A DNA stretch of 64,000 nt from Labilithrix sp. (lineage in GTDB: Bacteria; Myxococcota_A; Polyangia; Polyangiales; Polyangiaceae): contig JAHBWC010000008.1 of the NCBI GenBank assembly GCA_019637225.1, forward strand, positions 62,001 to 126,000. Direction: 5' to 3'. The translations under genes were made by a program, and so were the position numbers. Positions 17,960 to 27,634 of this stretch are shown here, in pieces; within the stretch, counting starts at the first letter, position 1, and each line of letters starts with the position of its first letter. The notes beneath the pieces are model-generated. The model worked only from the letters and a program-made list of their open reading frames with translations, had not been told where the DNA came from and did not search any database.

Positions 17960-20900
17960 ATGAAGATCAAGCGCCTCGAGCTCTGCGGGTTCAAGTCGTT
18001 CGTCGAGCGGACGGTCGTGAACTTCGACCACGAGATCATGGGCATCGTCGGCCCGAACGGATGCGGAAAGTCGAACATCGTCGACGCCATCCGCTGGTGC
18101 ATGGGCGAGCAGAGCGCCAAGCACCTCCGCGGCAAGAGCATGGAGGACGTGATCTTCAACGGCTCCGAGTCGCGCTCGCCCGCCGACTACGCCGAGGTCA
18201 CGCTCACGTTCGAGAACGACGATCCGGTCGACGTCCCGCTCGAATACAAAGACTACGCCGAGATCGCCGTCACGCGCCGCCTCCATCGCAGCGGCGACAG
18301 CGAGTACTTGATCAACAAGACCCCCGTCCGCCTCAAGGACATCACCGACCTGTTCCTCGGCACGGGCGTCGGCACCAAGGCCTACTCGATCGTCGAGCAG
18401 GGCAAGATCGGCCTGATCGTCAGCGCGAAGCCGGAGGACCGGCGCCTCTTGATCGAAGAGGCCGCGGGCATCACGAAGTTCAAGAGCCGGAAGAAGCAGG
18501 CCGAGCGAAAGATGGAGCTCACGCAGCAGAACCTGCTGCGCGTCGGCGACATCGTCGGCGAGCTCGAGCGCAGCCTCGGGTCGCTCAAGCGCCAAGCCGC
18601 GAAGGCGGAGCGCTTCATCGCGTACCGCGCCGAGCTCGAGGATCTCCAGCTCTACGAGGCGTCGCACAAGTTCCTCGAGCTCCGCGGGTGGATCTACCTG
18701 GAAGAGTCCGAGGTCACCCGCCGGACCCTCGAGGCCGACGAGGCGCGCACGAGCCTCGCGGCCCGCGAGGCCGAGCTCGAGACCGCGCGCCTCGACGCCC
18801 ACACCGCCGAGGAGAAACTCGAGCAAGCGAACACCGCCGCGTTCGCGGCCGACAACGACGCCCGCGCCGAAGAAGCCGCGATCGAGCGCGCGAAGGACCG
18901 CATCGAGGCGCTGCGTCGCCGCGCGACGCAGGCCGAGGGTGAGCTCGCCGAGATCAGCGCGCAGGCGAGCGCGCTCGCGGCCGAGCGCGACGCCGTCGGG
19001 GCGGACGTCGCGATCCTCGAAGAGGGCGAGACCGGCGTGGCCGGCGCCGTCGCGCTCGAGGAGAGCAAGCTCGCGGACCTGTCGGCGTCGCACGAGGGGG
19101 CCGAGCGCGAGGTGGTCGAGTTCCGCCACGCGATGAGCCAGGCGCAGCAGGCGATCGCGAGCACCGAGGCGAAGCTCGAGGGCTTCGACCGGCGCAAGGA
19201 CGAGATGCGCGCGCGCGAGGAGAGGCTCGCGACGGAGCGCGAGCAGCGCGAGGGAAACCTCCTCGAGCTCCGCGCGCGCACCGAGCAGCTCGCCCTCGCC
19301 ATCGAGGACCTCAAGACCGGCAAGGTCACGAGCGCCGAAGAGAAGGCGCAGATGGAGGAGCGCCTCGGCGATCTCCGGCGGGCCATCGCCGAGAGCGAGC
19401 AGCTCCTCGACGAGGCGAAGGCCGACGCGAGCAAGAAGCGCTCGCGCCTCCACGCGCTGTCGGAGATGCACGCGCGACGCGAGGGCGTCGGCGCGGGCGC
19501 GAAGGCGCTCGTCGAGACGAAGGACCAGTCGCTCGCCGGCCTCCTCGCCGACCGCGTCGAGGCGCCGGCCGAGCTCACCGGCGCGCTCGCCGGCCTGCTC
19601 GGCAGCCACCTCGAGGACGTCGTCGTCGAGGACCTCGATCGCGGCGTCGCGCTCCTCGCGGACCTCGCGGCCGCGCGAAAGGGCCGCGCCACCATCGTCG
19701 CCCGCCACCCGGCGTACGTCGCGGGCCGCGCGACGAGGCCGCTCCCGGCGATCGACGGCGTCGTCGGTCGCCTCGTCGACGCGCTCCGCTTCGCGCCCGA
19801 GGACGAGGCGCTCGTCCGCGCCGTCGTCGGCGAGACCGTCGTCGTCCGTGACGTCGCGGCCGCCCTCGCGCTCCGGGTCGCCGTCCACGAGGGCACGATC
19901 GTCACGTGCGACGGAACGGTGTTCCACGCCGACGGGCGCGTCTCCGGCGGCACAGGTCAGGAAGCCGGCGCGCACATGCTCGACGTGCGCCGCGAGATGC
20001 GCGAGCTCGGCGACGAGGTCAGCCGCCTCGACGCCCTCGTCAGCGAGCGGCTCGCGACCCACCAGGGTCTGCGCACGCAGATCGGCGAGACGCAGGGCGC
20101 CCTCGAGCGCGCGCGACAGCAGGCGCACCAGAGCGAGCTCGCGCTCGTCCACGCCGAGAAGGACCACAAGAACGCCGAGGCCGAGGGCGCGCAGCACACG
20201 ACGCGCATCGCGGCGATCGACGGCGAGCTCGAGGAGCTCCTCCGCGCGATCGACGAGGCCGACGCCGAGCGCGCGGCCGCGCAAGAGGTCCTCGACCAGG
20301 CGCGCGAGGAGCTCGCCGGCGCCGCGGCCGAGATCGGCGAGGCCGAGGCCCGCGCCGCCGAGTGGCGCGAGCAGGTCAAGACGCAGCAGGAGCTCGTGAT
20401 GGAGCGCAAGGTCGCGCTCGCAGGCGCGCGGGAGAAGCTCACCGCCGCCCGCGGGACGCTCCAGCGCCTCACGCGCAGCGAGGCCGAGCTGTCGGATCGC
20501 GCGGGCCGCCTCGACGGCGAGCTGTGCGAAGGCGCGCGCGAGCTCGGCGAGACCGCCGCCACGCTCGTGAAGCACAAGGAGCGGCTCATCGACGCGCACG
20601 ACGCCGCCCGCGTCGCGGCCGAGGCGCTCGCCGAGGCGCGCACGGTGTTCGAGGCCTTCCGCGTGAGCCTCCAGGAGCGCGAGGCCGGCCTCAAGGATCT
20701 CCGCACGCGCGCCCAGGAAGCGCGCGAGGCGCTCGGCGCGCACGAGATGGCGCTCCGTGAGCGCGAGATCGCGATGGAGCACCTGCTCAACTCCGTCCGC
20801 GAGAAGTTCCGCGGGCTCGAGCTCGGTCGCGTCGTCGGCGACTACCACCTCCGTCCGCCGCCCGACGGCGAGACGCGCTCGCGCGTGCAGGAGCTCAGCG

Positions 20901-21565
20901 GTCTCATCGACCGCATGGGCTCGGTCAACCTCGACGCGATGCGCGAGCACGAGGAGGCCGAGAAGCGCTACGACTTCTACACGACGCAGAAGGCCGACCT
21001 CGACAAGGCCCTCGCCGACCTCGAGCGCGCCATCCAGCAGATGAACCGCGAGAGCAAGAAGCTCTTCGCGGACACGTTCACCGCCGTCAACGCGCGCTTC
21101 CAGGAGCTCTTCCCCAAGATGTTCCGCGGCGGCCGCGCCGAGCTCCGCCTGACGAACCCGGAGGACATGCTCGAGACGGGCATCGACATCATCGCGCAGC
21201 CGCCGGGCAAGAAGCTCTCGAGCATCGAGCTCATGAGCGGCGGCGAGAAGGCCCTCACGGCCGTCTCGCTCATCTTCGCGATCTTCTCGATCCGTCCGTC
21301 GCCGTTCTGCATCCTCGACGAGGTCGACGCCCCGCTCGACGAGGCGAACGTCGGTCGCTACTGCGAGGCGATCCGCGAGATGACCGATCGCTCGCAGTTC
21401 ATCTTGATCACGCACATCAAGAAGACGATGCAGATGGTCGACATCCTGCACGGCGTGACGATGGGCGAGCCGGGCGTCTCCCGCCTCGTGAGCGTGAAGG
21501 TCAGCGAAGCGGCCAAGGCCGGCAAGACCGCGTCGAGCGCGGACGGACAGGTCGCGGTCGCCTGA
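17960..21565 (+). CDS. smc: Chromosome segregation ATPase SMC
   Basis: This 1201-residue protein has the full SMC architecture. The N-terminal head carries Walker A GPNGCGKSN at residues 31-39. A first coiled coil is rich in Glu, Arg and Ala. The hinge spans about 520-670, closing with HADGRVSGGTGQ. A second coiled coil leads to the C-terminal head with the ABC signature LSSIELMSGGEKA near 1085-1100 and Walker B ILDEVDAPLDEAN near 1117-1130. SMC with ScpA and ScpB loops and compacts the chromosome. No scpA or scpB lies in the window. It is monocistronic in layout, with a hairpin before the convergent neighbour. Confidence 0.97.
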   Translation: MKIKRLELCGFKSFVERTVVNFDHEIMGIVGPNGCGKSNIVDAIRWCMGEQSAKHLRGKSMEDVIFNGSESRSPADYAEVTLTFENDDPVDVPLEYKDYAEIAVTRRLHRSGDSEYLINKTPVRLKDITDLFLGTGVGTKAYSIVEQGKIGLIVSAKPEDRRLLIEEAAGITKFKSRKKQAERKMELTQQNLLRVGDIVGELERSLGSLKRQAAKAERFIAYRAELEDLQLYEASHKFLELRGWIYLEESEVTRRTLEADEARTSLAAREAELETARLDAHTAEEKLEQANTAAFAADNDARAEEAAIERAKDRIEALRRRATQAEGELAEISAQASALAAERDAVGADVAILEEGETGVAGAVALEESKLADLSASHEGAEREVVEFRHAMSQAQQAIASTEAKLEGFDRRKDEMRAREERLATEREQREGNLLELRARTEQLALAIEDLKTGKVTSAEEKAQMEERLGDLRRAIAESEQLLDEAKADASKKRSRLHALSEMHARREGVGAGAKALVETKDQSLAGLLADRVEAPAELTGALAGLLGSHLEDVVVEDLDRGVALLADLAAARKGRATIVARHPAYVAGRATRPLPAIDGVVGRLVDALRFAPEDEALVRAVVGETVVVRDVAAALALRVAVHEGTIVTCDGTVFHADGRVSGGTGQEAGAHMLDVRREMRELGDEVSRLDALVSERLATHQGLRTQIGETQGALERARQQAHQSELALVHAEKDHKNAEAEGAQHTTRIAAIDGELEELLRAIDEADAERAAAQEVLDQAREELAGAAAEIGEAEARAAEWREQVKTQQELVMERKVALAGAREKLTAARGTLQRLTRSEAELSDRAGRLDGELCEGARELGETAATLVKHKERLIDAHDAARVAAEALAEARTVFEAFRVSLQEREAGLKDLRTRAQEAREALGAHEMALREREIAMEHLLNSVREKFRGLELGRVVGDYHLRPPPDGETRSRVQELSGLIDRMGSVNLDAMREHEEAEKRYDFYTTQKADLDKALADLERAIQQMNRESKKLFADTFTAVNARFQELFPKMFRGGRAELRLTNPEDMLETGIDIIAQPPGKKLSSIELMSGGEKALTAVSLIFAIFSIRPSPFCILDEVDAPLDEANVGRYCEAIREMTDRSQFILITHIKKTMQMVDILHGVTMGEPGVSRLVSVKVSEAAKAGKTASSADGQVAVA

Positions 21566-21576
21566 GCGCGCACGGC

Positions 21577-21612
21577 GAGCGCGCCGGGCGCGCGCCTCGA
21601 ACGGGCGCGCTC
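21577..21612. terminator. Hairpin between convergent smc and downstream gene
   Basis: GAGCGCGCC (21577-21585) and GGCGCGCTC (21604-21612) form a perfect 9-base stem around an 18-base GC-rich loop. It sits between two converging stops and reaches into the stop codon of the minus-strand gene, as expected of a shared bidirectional terminator. There is no T tract. Confidence 0.5.
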
Positions 21613-22252
21613 AGAGCGGCATGTGCGTGAAGACGTGACCCCCGCGCGCGATGGCCTCGCGCGCGAGCGCTCGTAGCGCGACGAGCGACGACGGCTCCGC
21701 CTTTCTCCGCGTGATCCGAAGCGCGGCGTTCCACTTCGTCACGAGCTCGGCGAGGGCATCGTCGGTGAGCTCGGCGAGAGGCGCGAGCGCCTCCGTCGGG
21801 AGGCCGTCGACGAAGCCGTCGTCGTCGAGGGGTTCGACGATCCGCGCCGGGGGCTTCTTCTCGCCGAGGAGGACGACCGTGAGCGCCTCGAGCTCGAGGC
21901 CGGTGATGCCGACGACCGCGGCGTGAGGGAGCGCCCGGAGGCGAAGCGGCGCGGTCTCCTCGAGCGCGATCGCCGGGCGCGACTCGGGCGACACGACGGG
22001 ATCGATCGGGTCTCCGCCGCCCCCGGCGTAGATCGACGCCGTCGCGCCGGGCTGCGGCGACGGGCTCCGCGACGAGATCGCGGCCTCCTCGTCGTCCTCC
22101 CCCGGATCCCACGACGAGGTCGCGAGCAGCTGGTGCATGACGGGGTTCTTCTTCACCGTCGTGATCGGCTGCTCGAGCGCGTGGCGGACGGCGACGAAGA
22201 GCCGGACGAGATCCTCGTCGGTGGCGACGAACAGCGTCGTGGCGCGCGCCAT
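21611..22252 (-). CDS. Conserved hypothetical protein
   Basis: This 213-residue cytoplasmic protein is not assigned to a family. It begins MARATTLFVATDEDLVRLFVAVRHAL. It has an acidic Ser/Pro/Gly-rich middle and a C-terminal half with strands such as AVVGITGLELEALTVVLLGEK followed by helices. The ATG at 22252 is favoured because the upstream 32 codons are Arg/Pro-rich and unlike a protein start. It converges with smc and is divergent from the Cys-rich lipoprotein gene. No signal peptide is visible. Confidence 0.65.
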   Translation of the reverse strand: MARATTLFVATDEDLVRLFVAVRHALEQPITTVKKNPVMHQLLATSSWDPGEDDEEAAISSRSPSPQPGATASIYAGGGGDPIDPVVSPESRPAIALEETAPLRLRALPHAAVVGITGLELEALTVVLLGEKKPPARIVEPLDDDGFVDGLPTEALAPLAELTDDALAELVTKWNAALRITRRKAEPSSLVALRALAREAIARGGHVFTHMPL

Positions 22253-22392
22253 ATCCCGATTGTGCCCGCGGGCCGGCGCCGGCGTCAACGCGGCCGGACG
22301 CGACCCCACGGCCGGACGACGTCGCCGCGGCGCCGCGGACGCGCTCACGCAGCGCGCCGTGCGCGAGCTGCGTGAGGTGCTATAGGCCGCTC

Positions 22393-23049
22393 GTGGTCCG
22401 CCGCCCCCTTGCCTGCACGTTCCTCGCCTGCGCCCTGCTCGTCGCGTGCGGCGAGCTCAAAACGGGCACCGCCGGCGGCGACGCCGGCACCGGCGCGGCG
22501 GACGACGACGGCTCGAGCGGCTCATCGGGCGCGAGCGGGCGGCTGCCGGACGATCAGGCGAAGAAGGACGCGCCGCCCGGGTTCGGCCCCGGTCCGTACG
22601 GCGCGCTCCCGAGCGGCTACTGCTGCAAGGACGACGGCGAGTGCCGCAGCCGACGCTGCGAAGACCTCGGCGGCGGCAAGATGTGCCGCGACGCGTGCCG
22701 CTCGGGCTCCACCTGCCAGCGCGCGCCGGAGCTCACGTGGACCTGCGACAACGGCGGGACGCCCGGGGACGAAGGCTTCTGCAAGCCGAGCGGCGCGTTC
22801 ACGTGCATCCCGGCCGCCGAGTTCGAGCTCGGGACGCGCATCGCCGGCGAGTGCTGCAGCCCCACCGGCGACGGCTTCGCCGGGCTCGAGTGCATCGGCG
22901 GGAGCTGCATCGCGATCGACGACAACCCCTACGTCTGCAATCACCGCTGCGTTCAGCCGAAGGATTGCCCGAGCGGGTTCGTCTGCCAGCCGATTACCGA
23001 GACGCGCAAGGAGTGCATCCCCGCGAATCGGCCGTACGTCTGCAAGTGA
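22393..23049 (+). CDS. Cysteine-rich predicted lipoprotein
   Basis: This 218-residue protein starts with a hydrophobic signal and the lipobox CALLVACGE, followed by a Gly/Asp/Ser linker. The mature part has about 18 cysteines arranged in pairs such as SGYCCKDDGECRS and CKPSGAFTC, implying disulfide-stabilised small domains outside the cell. No catalytic motif is seen. I favour the GTG at 22393 because it gives a compact signal peptide; a GTG at 22372 would add seven residues. It converges with the lipoprotein gene at 23077, with a hairpin between. Confidence 0.75.
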   Translation: MVRRPLACTFLACALLVACGELKTGTAGGDAGTGAADDDGSSGSSGASGRLPDDQAKKDAPPGFGPGPYGALPSGYCCKDDGECRSRRCEDLGGGKMCRDACRSGSTCQRAPELTWTCDNGGTPGDEGFCKPSGAFTCIPAAEFELGTRIAGECCSPTGDGFAGLECIGGSCIAIDDNPYVCNHRCVQPKDCPSGFVCQPITETRKECIPANRPYVCK

Positions 23050-23054
23050 CCGCA

Positions 23055-23075
23055 CGCGCGGTCGCGAGCCGCGCG
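23055..23075. terminator. Hairpin between convergent genes
   Basis: CGCGCGG (23055-23061) and CCGCGCG (23069-23075) pair around a 7-base loop in the 27-base gap between two converging stop codons. This suits a bidirectional terminator, without a T tract. Confidence 0.5.
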
Positions 23076-23076
23076 C

Positions 23077-23721
23077 TCAGCTCTTCGAGAAGACGACGAC
23101 GCCCGCGCAGCCCTGGCCGCGCATGCGCACCTCGAGCGGCGAGCCCGGCTTCATCTCGATCTGGCGGCTGTCGCCCTCGAGCGGCACCGCGCCCCCGACC
23201 TTCGGCAGCGTGATCGTGGCCGGCCCGTTCGTCACCTCGGCCTTGTACGACGAGCGCATCGTCGTCGCGGCGGCGTTGCCGGCGAGGGCGTCGAGCGACA
23301 CCTCCTTCGGCGAGAACGCGATCACGTGCACCTGCGTCCCCTTCCCGCTCAACGTGAGCTGGATCCCCTTGGCCGCCTCCGAGAGCGCGAGGACACGCTT
23401 GGTGAACGACTCGATCTTGAGCGGCTTGCCGTCCTCGGTCTTCGCCCGGACGTTGGCCTCGACCTCGTCGAGGAGCTTCTCGAGCGCCGCCTTGTGCTCG
23501 GGGTCGCAGCTGCCCGACTTCGCCTCCTCCGCGGTGAGCTTCTCGAGCGCCGCGGCGTCGACGCCGCCGGCGCTCGTGCCCGCCGCGCCCGCGTCGGGGG
23601 CGCTGACCGCGGGCGTCTCCGCCGGGGCCGGAGGCGGCGCGGCCGGCGGAGGGCTGCTGCCGCAGCCGGCGGCGACGGCGAGGAGGATTCCGGACGCGAG
23701 GGCTGCACGAACGCGGAGCAT
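23077..23721 (-). CDS. Predicted lipoprotein, function unknown
   Basis: This 214-residue protein has a signal peptide ending in the lipobox AVAAGCGS. A long Pro/Ala/Asp linker (about residues 24-55) follows, then a mixed helix-strand domain. The body includes EEAKSGSCDPEHKAALEKLL and a beta-rich end with VRMRGQGCAGVVV. Two cysteines could form a disulfide. It is not matched to any family I know. It is 95 bases downstream of another small lipoprotein gene on the same strand. Confidence 0.7.
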   Translation of the reverse strand: MLRVRAALASGILLAVAAGCGSSPPPAAPPPAPAETPAVSAPDAGAAGTSAGGVDAAALEKLTAEEAKSGSCDPEHKAALEKLLDEVEANVRAKTEDGKPLKIESFTKRVLALSEAAKGIQLTLSGKGTQVHVIAFSPKEVSLDALAGNAAATTMRSSYKAEVTNGPATITLPKVGGAVPLEGDSRQIEMKPGSPLEVRMRGQGCAGVVVFSKS

Positions 23722-23816
23722 GCCCGTGTTTCACCCAGCTCGGCGCTCGACGCAAGGCCGTTCGACGTGCGGCTCGCCCGGCGCCGCCCCGCGACGGCGC
23801 CGTACGCTGGCCGATG

Positions 23817-24194
23817 CTACTCGCAGTAGCCGGCGCTCTGCATCGACGCGAGCGCTTGCTTGCACGACGACTCGAAGGACGTCGTCGCGGTCCCCTTCTT
23901 CGTCGCGTCCTCGACGGACTTTCGCGTCGAGTCGCAGGATCCGGCGAGCGCGGGCTGCGACTCGGCGATCTCGTCGCAGCAGGCGAGGTAGCTCTTGCAC
24001 TCCGGACCGAGGCTCGAGCCCTCGTCGTCCGCGGGCTCGGTCCCGTCCGAGTCGGACGCCTTGGACGGCTCCTTGGTGTTCTGGGCCGACGTCGGCGCCG
24101 ACGTCCCCTCGTCGGGATCGGAGCCGCCGGAGCAGCCGGCGAGCGCGGCGAGGGAGAGCGAGACGAGGACGGTGCTGAGGGTCGAACGAAGCAT
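23817..24194 (-). CDS. Small predicted lipoprotein
   Basis: This 125-residue protein begins MLRSTLSTVLVSLSLAALAG with the lipobox LAGCSGG. The linker is acidic and Ser-rich. The C-terminal 60 residues contain five cysteines in a helical pattern (CKSYLACCDEI, GSCDS, SSCKQ, GYCE) suggestive of a small disulfide-linked helical domain. Function is unknown. It is downstream of the 24321 gene by 126 bases on the same strand. Confidence 0.7.
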   Translation of the reverse strand: MLRSTLSTVLVSLSLAALAGCSGGSDPDEGTSAPTSAQNTKEPSKASDSDGTEPADDEGSSLGPECKSYLACCDEIAESQPALAGSCDSTRKSVEDATKKGTATTSFESSCKQALASMQSAGYCE

Positions 24195-24320
24195 GTCGAG
24201 ACTCCTTGGAAGTGCGACGCTCCTTGCGTCGCCCTCCCAAGAGCCGGCTCGCCCCTCGAGGTCGCAAAAATAATCGCAACCGTCCGCGCATCGCCGGCGA
24301 GCCCGGCGTACGCGCCTCGC

Positions 24321-26153
24321 TCACTGCACGACCGGCAGCGGAGCCTCGTTGATGGGCCGCGCGCCCATTCCCCCGGCGTACCCGTAGCTGGCGTCCTTGC
24401 CGACGCCCCACACGGTGACGCCGAACGGGCCTTCGCTTCGCGCCTCCTGGCGGCCGTAGCCGCAGGTGCCGCCGGTGAAGGTCTGCGGCGCAAACCCGCT
24501 CGTGAGGCGGACCCACACGTACTCGAACTCGCCGCTCGTGCCGAGGGGCTCCCAGCCGGTGATCTCACCCGCGCACGCGAGCGTCACCGGCTTGAAGCCC
24601 GTCGACGTCTTGCGGCGCACGAGCGTGAGCGACGTGTCGGGGAACGTGAAGTCCGTGAAGAAGACGTACCGATCGAGGAACTGCTCGGACGGCACGACGT
24701 TGACGAAGTCGGGATCGCCGAGCGTCACGCCACGGCCGGCAACGCCGCCGCCCGCCGTCGCGCCGGTCATGTACACCGACGCGTGGAAGGGGTGCTTGGC
24801 GTCCTGGCTCTTCACCGTGACGAGCGCGTCGGTCCTGAAGCTGACGATCTGCCCTGCCTGGAGCGTCTCGGGGGCGCCCGACGGCTTCTCCGGATCGTAA
24901 GAGAGGACCGTCCCGTCGACCGCACCCACGAAGCTCCACGGCACGGTCTCGCGGATGGTCCCGCTGATCGCGTGGATGCGCGAGAGGTACGGCACCAGCG
25001 CGTACGACGTGCCCCACTGCGCGAACGGCGCGATCTGCTGCTGGCTCAGATCGCAGTACGGAGTGTCGGACGGAAAGAACGAGCAAGGCGATCCCCCGAA
25101 CACGCCCACCGGCTTGTTCGCGAGCAGCGGGCTGCCCGACGTCGAGCGCTCCTGCGTGATCTGGAGGACCTCGCCGCGCGAGAGCGTCCACTCGACGACC
25201 TCTCCGGCGACCGCGCGCGACACCTCCTCGCCGGGCGCGACGTCGACGGTCGGCCGCATCGACACCTTCGTGCCGTCCTCGTTCGCGACGATCTGGAGCG
25301 TCCGCCGATCGAGGACGGCCTTCGCCGGATCGCCGAACTTCGCCGGCGAGATCGCGAGGTAGCTCTTGTCCCACGAGGCGACCGGCAGGAGCAGCGTCGC
25401 CGTCGGAATCTCGCTCGGCGCTCCGCCGTAGGGGAAGATCGAGTAGGCCGCGACGGGAGCGTCGGCCTTCAGGTGAAACGCCCGCGTCTTCGCCGTGCCG
25501 TGCCGGATCGGGTCGACGTCGAGCGCCGGGACGACCCCTTTCGGGCAGAACGCCGCCGGCTTGCCGCCGGGTGGGTTCTGGAGGTTCGCCGACTGCGCCA
25601 GGAAGACGACCGCGACCTGCCCCGGAGGCAGGGCGCCGTCGAGCCTCGCATACGCCGGATCCCCCTTCGTACGCGTCACGGTGTAGATCGACTTCGAGAT
25701 GTCGAGCGCGTCGCTCCCGTAGTCGGCCGTCAGGTTGACGGGGACGTCCCAGGTGTTCGCGACCATCGCCACGAAACACGCGCCGGCGCCGTAGACGGCG
25801 TCGTCCGCGGGCAACGTCCAGAACGAGCACCCCGCCGATCCCTTCGAGAGCGCGGCGCTCTGACAGGCGTCGACGCACGTGTCCACGCCGCAGCCCTGGC
25901 CCTGCGGGCACTCGCGGATGACCTCGGCCTCGCCCTCGCCCTCGTCGGACTCGCAACCCTTCAGCACCTTCTTCAGATCGCGCGAGCAGCGAAACCCGCA
26001 CGTGGGCGCGTCGGGAACGTCGGCGTCGGGCCCGGTGAAGGGCGGTGCGGGATCTGCGAACGAGTCGCGGTCGGCGCTGCACGCGCCGACGATGACCGCG
26101 AGCAGCGCTCCCGGAGCGAAGACCGAGGCGTAGATGGAAGCGACGCGAGGCAT
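24321..26153 (-). CDS. IgGFc-binding-like secreted protein
   Basis: This 610-residue protein resembles the IgGFc-binding N-terminal domain family found in many myxobacterial surface proteins. Recognisable blocks are AYSIFPYGG, LLLPVASWDKSYLAISP, ANEDGTKVSM, NKPVGVFGGSPC and the FAQWGTSYALVPYLSR stretch. The N-terminus has a hydrophobic signal ending in AVIVGACSAD, a lipobox. Cysteines occur in pairs around residues 40-90. The ATG at 26153 is preceded by AGAGAGG and follows the RCC1 gene by 14 bases; longer open frame beyond it is the shadow of that gene. It is the last gene of the sigma-linked operon. The role is probably adhesion or surface binding. Confidence 0.8.
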   Translation of the reverse strand: MPRVASIYASVFAPGALLAVIVGACSADRDSFADPAPPFTGPDADVPDAPTCGFRCSRDLKKVLKGCESDEGEGEAEVIRECPQGQGCGVDTCVDACQSAALSKGSAGCSFWTLPADDAVYGAGACFVAMVANTWDVPVNLTADYGSDALDISKSIYTVTRTKGDPAYARLDGALPPGQVAVVFLAQSANLQNPPGGKPAAFCPKGVVPALDVDPIRHGTAKTRAFHLKADAPVAAYSIFPYGGAPSEIPTATLLLPVASWDKSYLAISPAKFGDPAKAVLDRRTLQIVANEDGTKVSMRPTVDVAPGEEVSRAVAGEVVEWTLSRGEVLQITQERSTSGSPLLANKPVGVFGGSPCSFFPSDTPYCDLSQQQIAPFAQWGTSYALVPYLSRIHAISGTIRETVPWSFVGAVDGTVLSYDPEKPSGAPETLQAGQIVSFRTDALVTVKSQDAKHPFHASVYMTGATAGGGVAGRGVTLGDPDFVNVVPSEQFLDRYVFFTDFTFPDTSLTLVRRKTSTGFKPVTLACAGEITGWEPLGTSGEFEYVWVRLTSGFAPQTFTGGTCGYGRQEARSEGPFGVTVWGVGKDASYGYAGGMGARPINEAPLPVVQ

Positions 26154-26167
26154 GATCTCGGACCTCT

Positions 26168-27634
26168 CTAGAAGACAATCGTCACGGGCGACGGGTGGTT
26201 GGACTCGTCCGGCTCTCGGCCGAGCTCGCCCTTCTCGTTGCTCCCCCAGCACTGGACCGATCCGTCGCGGACGAGCGCGCAGACGGCGCGGTTGCTCGTC
26301 GCGACCTGCACGGCGTAGCCGGTGAACGCGCTCGCCTTCGCCAGCCACGGCGAGAGGATCGCCACGCTCCCGGTCCCGAGCCGTCCGCGCGCGTCGCTCC
26401 CGCAGCAGAAAACGCTGCCGTCGGTCATGCGCGCGCACGTGATCTCGTCGCCGACCGCAACCTGCTGTGGCCAGGTCTTCGCCGAGACCGGCGCGAGGGC
26501 GGGCAACGGCTCGCGGTCCGGCCGTCCGGTGCAGAGGGCGCCGGCGTAGCTTCGGCCCCAGCAGTAAACCTCGCCGCCCGCGATCGCGCACGCGTGGGCC
26601 CGCGGCGGAGGAGGAGGTGGCGGCGGCGGCGCGCTGGGATCCCACGGGGGCATCTCGTAGGGCACCTCGACCGAGGCGCTCGCCGCGAAGCTCGTCAGCT
26701 TCGACAGGCCGGCGACGCGCTTCGGCGTACGCGCCGGGCTGAGCGACGCGATCCGACCCGACAGGACGCCGTCTTCGCCGGCGAGCGCGCCCCAGCTCCA
26801 GACCTCGCCAGCCGCGGAGAGGCCGAACGTCGTGAAGCTCCCCGCCGTCGCCCGCGTGAGCGTGAGCGCCTCGAGCGAGGCCGGCCCCGGTCCGCCGAAC
26901 GGATCCGGAAAGACCGGATCCGGACCGCCGCGGTCGCGCGCGAGCTGCAGCCTGTCGTCCCTGCCCCAGCACCAGACCTTGCCGCTCGCGAGCACGGCGC
27001 ACACGGTGCCGTGCCCGACGTCCACGCGAGTCGCGGCTTCCTCGAGCGCGACCGGCGCCGGCGTCGGGTGCGGGTCCCAGTCCGCGAGCGGCGGATCGAT
27101 CTCGAGCCCGAGCTCGCCGTAGCGGTTGTCGCCCCAGCAGCGCACGCCGCCGTCGTCGACGCGCGCGCACGTCGTCCCGCCGGCGGCGCTGAGCTGCGTC
27201 ACTCCGCCGAGGTCCGCGACGACGCGCGCCGTCGTTCCGCCGTCCGCGCCCTTCGAGTCGCCGGGATCGTCCGGATCGCCGGGCTCGCCCGCGCCGAGCG
27301 CGCCGAAAGTGTCGTCGCCCCAGCAGCGCACGGTGCCGTCGCTCATGCGGGCGCAGAAGTGATCGCCGCCCGCGACGAGCTCCGTGGCGCACGGCGAACC
27401 GTCGCACACGACCGGGACGTCGGCGGGGTCGAAGGCGCCGCGCGCGTCGGGATCGACACCCGCGTCGGACGGGCTCGCCGCGTCGTCTGCCGTGCTCGGC
27501 GCGTCCGGCGACGCGTCCGGCGCGGCGGCGTCCGGCGCATCTTCGCCGCAGCCGATCGCGAGGAGCGAGGCTGCCGAGCCGAGCACGGTCGAGAGCACCA
27601 GCGCGGAGCGCAAGCTCGAGTGAACGACGCTCAC
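26168..27634 (-). CDS. RCC1-repeat lipoprotein (seven-bladed propeller)
   Basis: This 488-residue protein has a signal with lipobox LLAIGCGED and a long Asp/Ala/Pro linker (about 30-68). Seven RCC1-type repeats follow, each of the form CARxxDGxVxCWGxNxxGxLG, as in HFCARMSDGTVRCWGDD, TCARVDDGGVRCWGDN and AVCALVRDGSVQCWGSN. RCC1 repeats form a seven-bladed beta-propeller, and bacterial secreted versions usually carry the paired cysteines seen here. A run of eight prolines (about 350) splits repeat five. The GTG start overlaps the stop of the upstream gene by four bases (GTGA), so translation is coupled. The ligand is unknown. Confidence 0.88.
   Translation of the reverse strand: MSVVHSSLRSALVLSTVLGSAASLLAIGCGEDAPDAAAPDASPDAPSTADDAASPSDAGVDPDARGAFDPADVPVVCDGSPCATELVAGGDHFCARMSDGTVRCWGDDTFGALGAGEPGDPDDPGDSKGADGGTTARVVADLGGVTQLSAAGGTTCARVDDGGVRCWGDNRYGELGLEIDPPLADWDPHPTPAPVALEEAATRVDVGHGTVCAVLASGKVWCWGRDDRLQLARDRGGPDPVFPDPFGGPGPASLEALTLTRATAGSFTTFGLSAAGEVWSWGALAGEDGVLSGRIASLSPARTPKRVAGLSKLTSFAASASVEVPYEMPPWDPSAPPPPPPPPPRAHACAIAGGEVYCWGRSYAGALCTGRPDREPLPALAPVSAKTWPQQVAVGDEITCARMTDGSVFCCGSDARGRLGTGSVAILSPWLAKASAFTGYAVQVATSNRAVCALVRDGSVQCWGSNEKGELGREPDESNHPSPVTIVF

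Noticed and set aside
17735-21451. 1238-codon open frame on the minus strand opposite smc
   Set aside because: It mirrors smc exactly, and its Arg/Glu/Ala-rich translation has no domain. High GC makes long antisense frames common.
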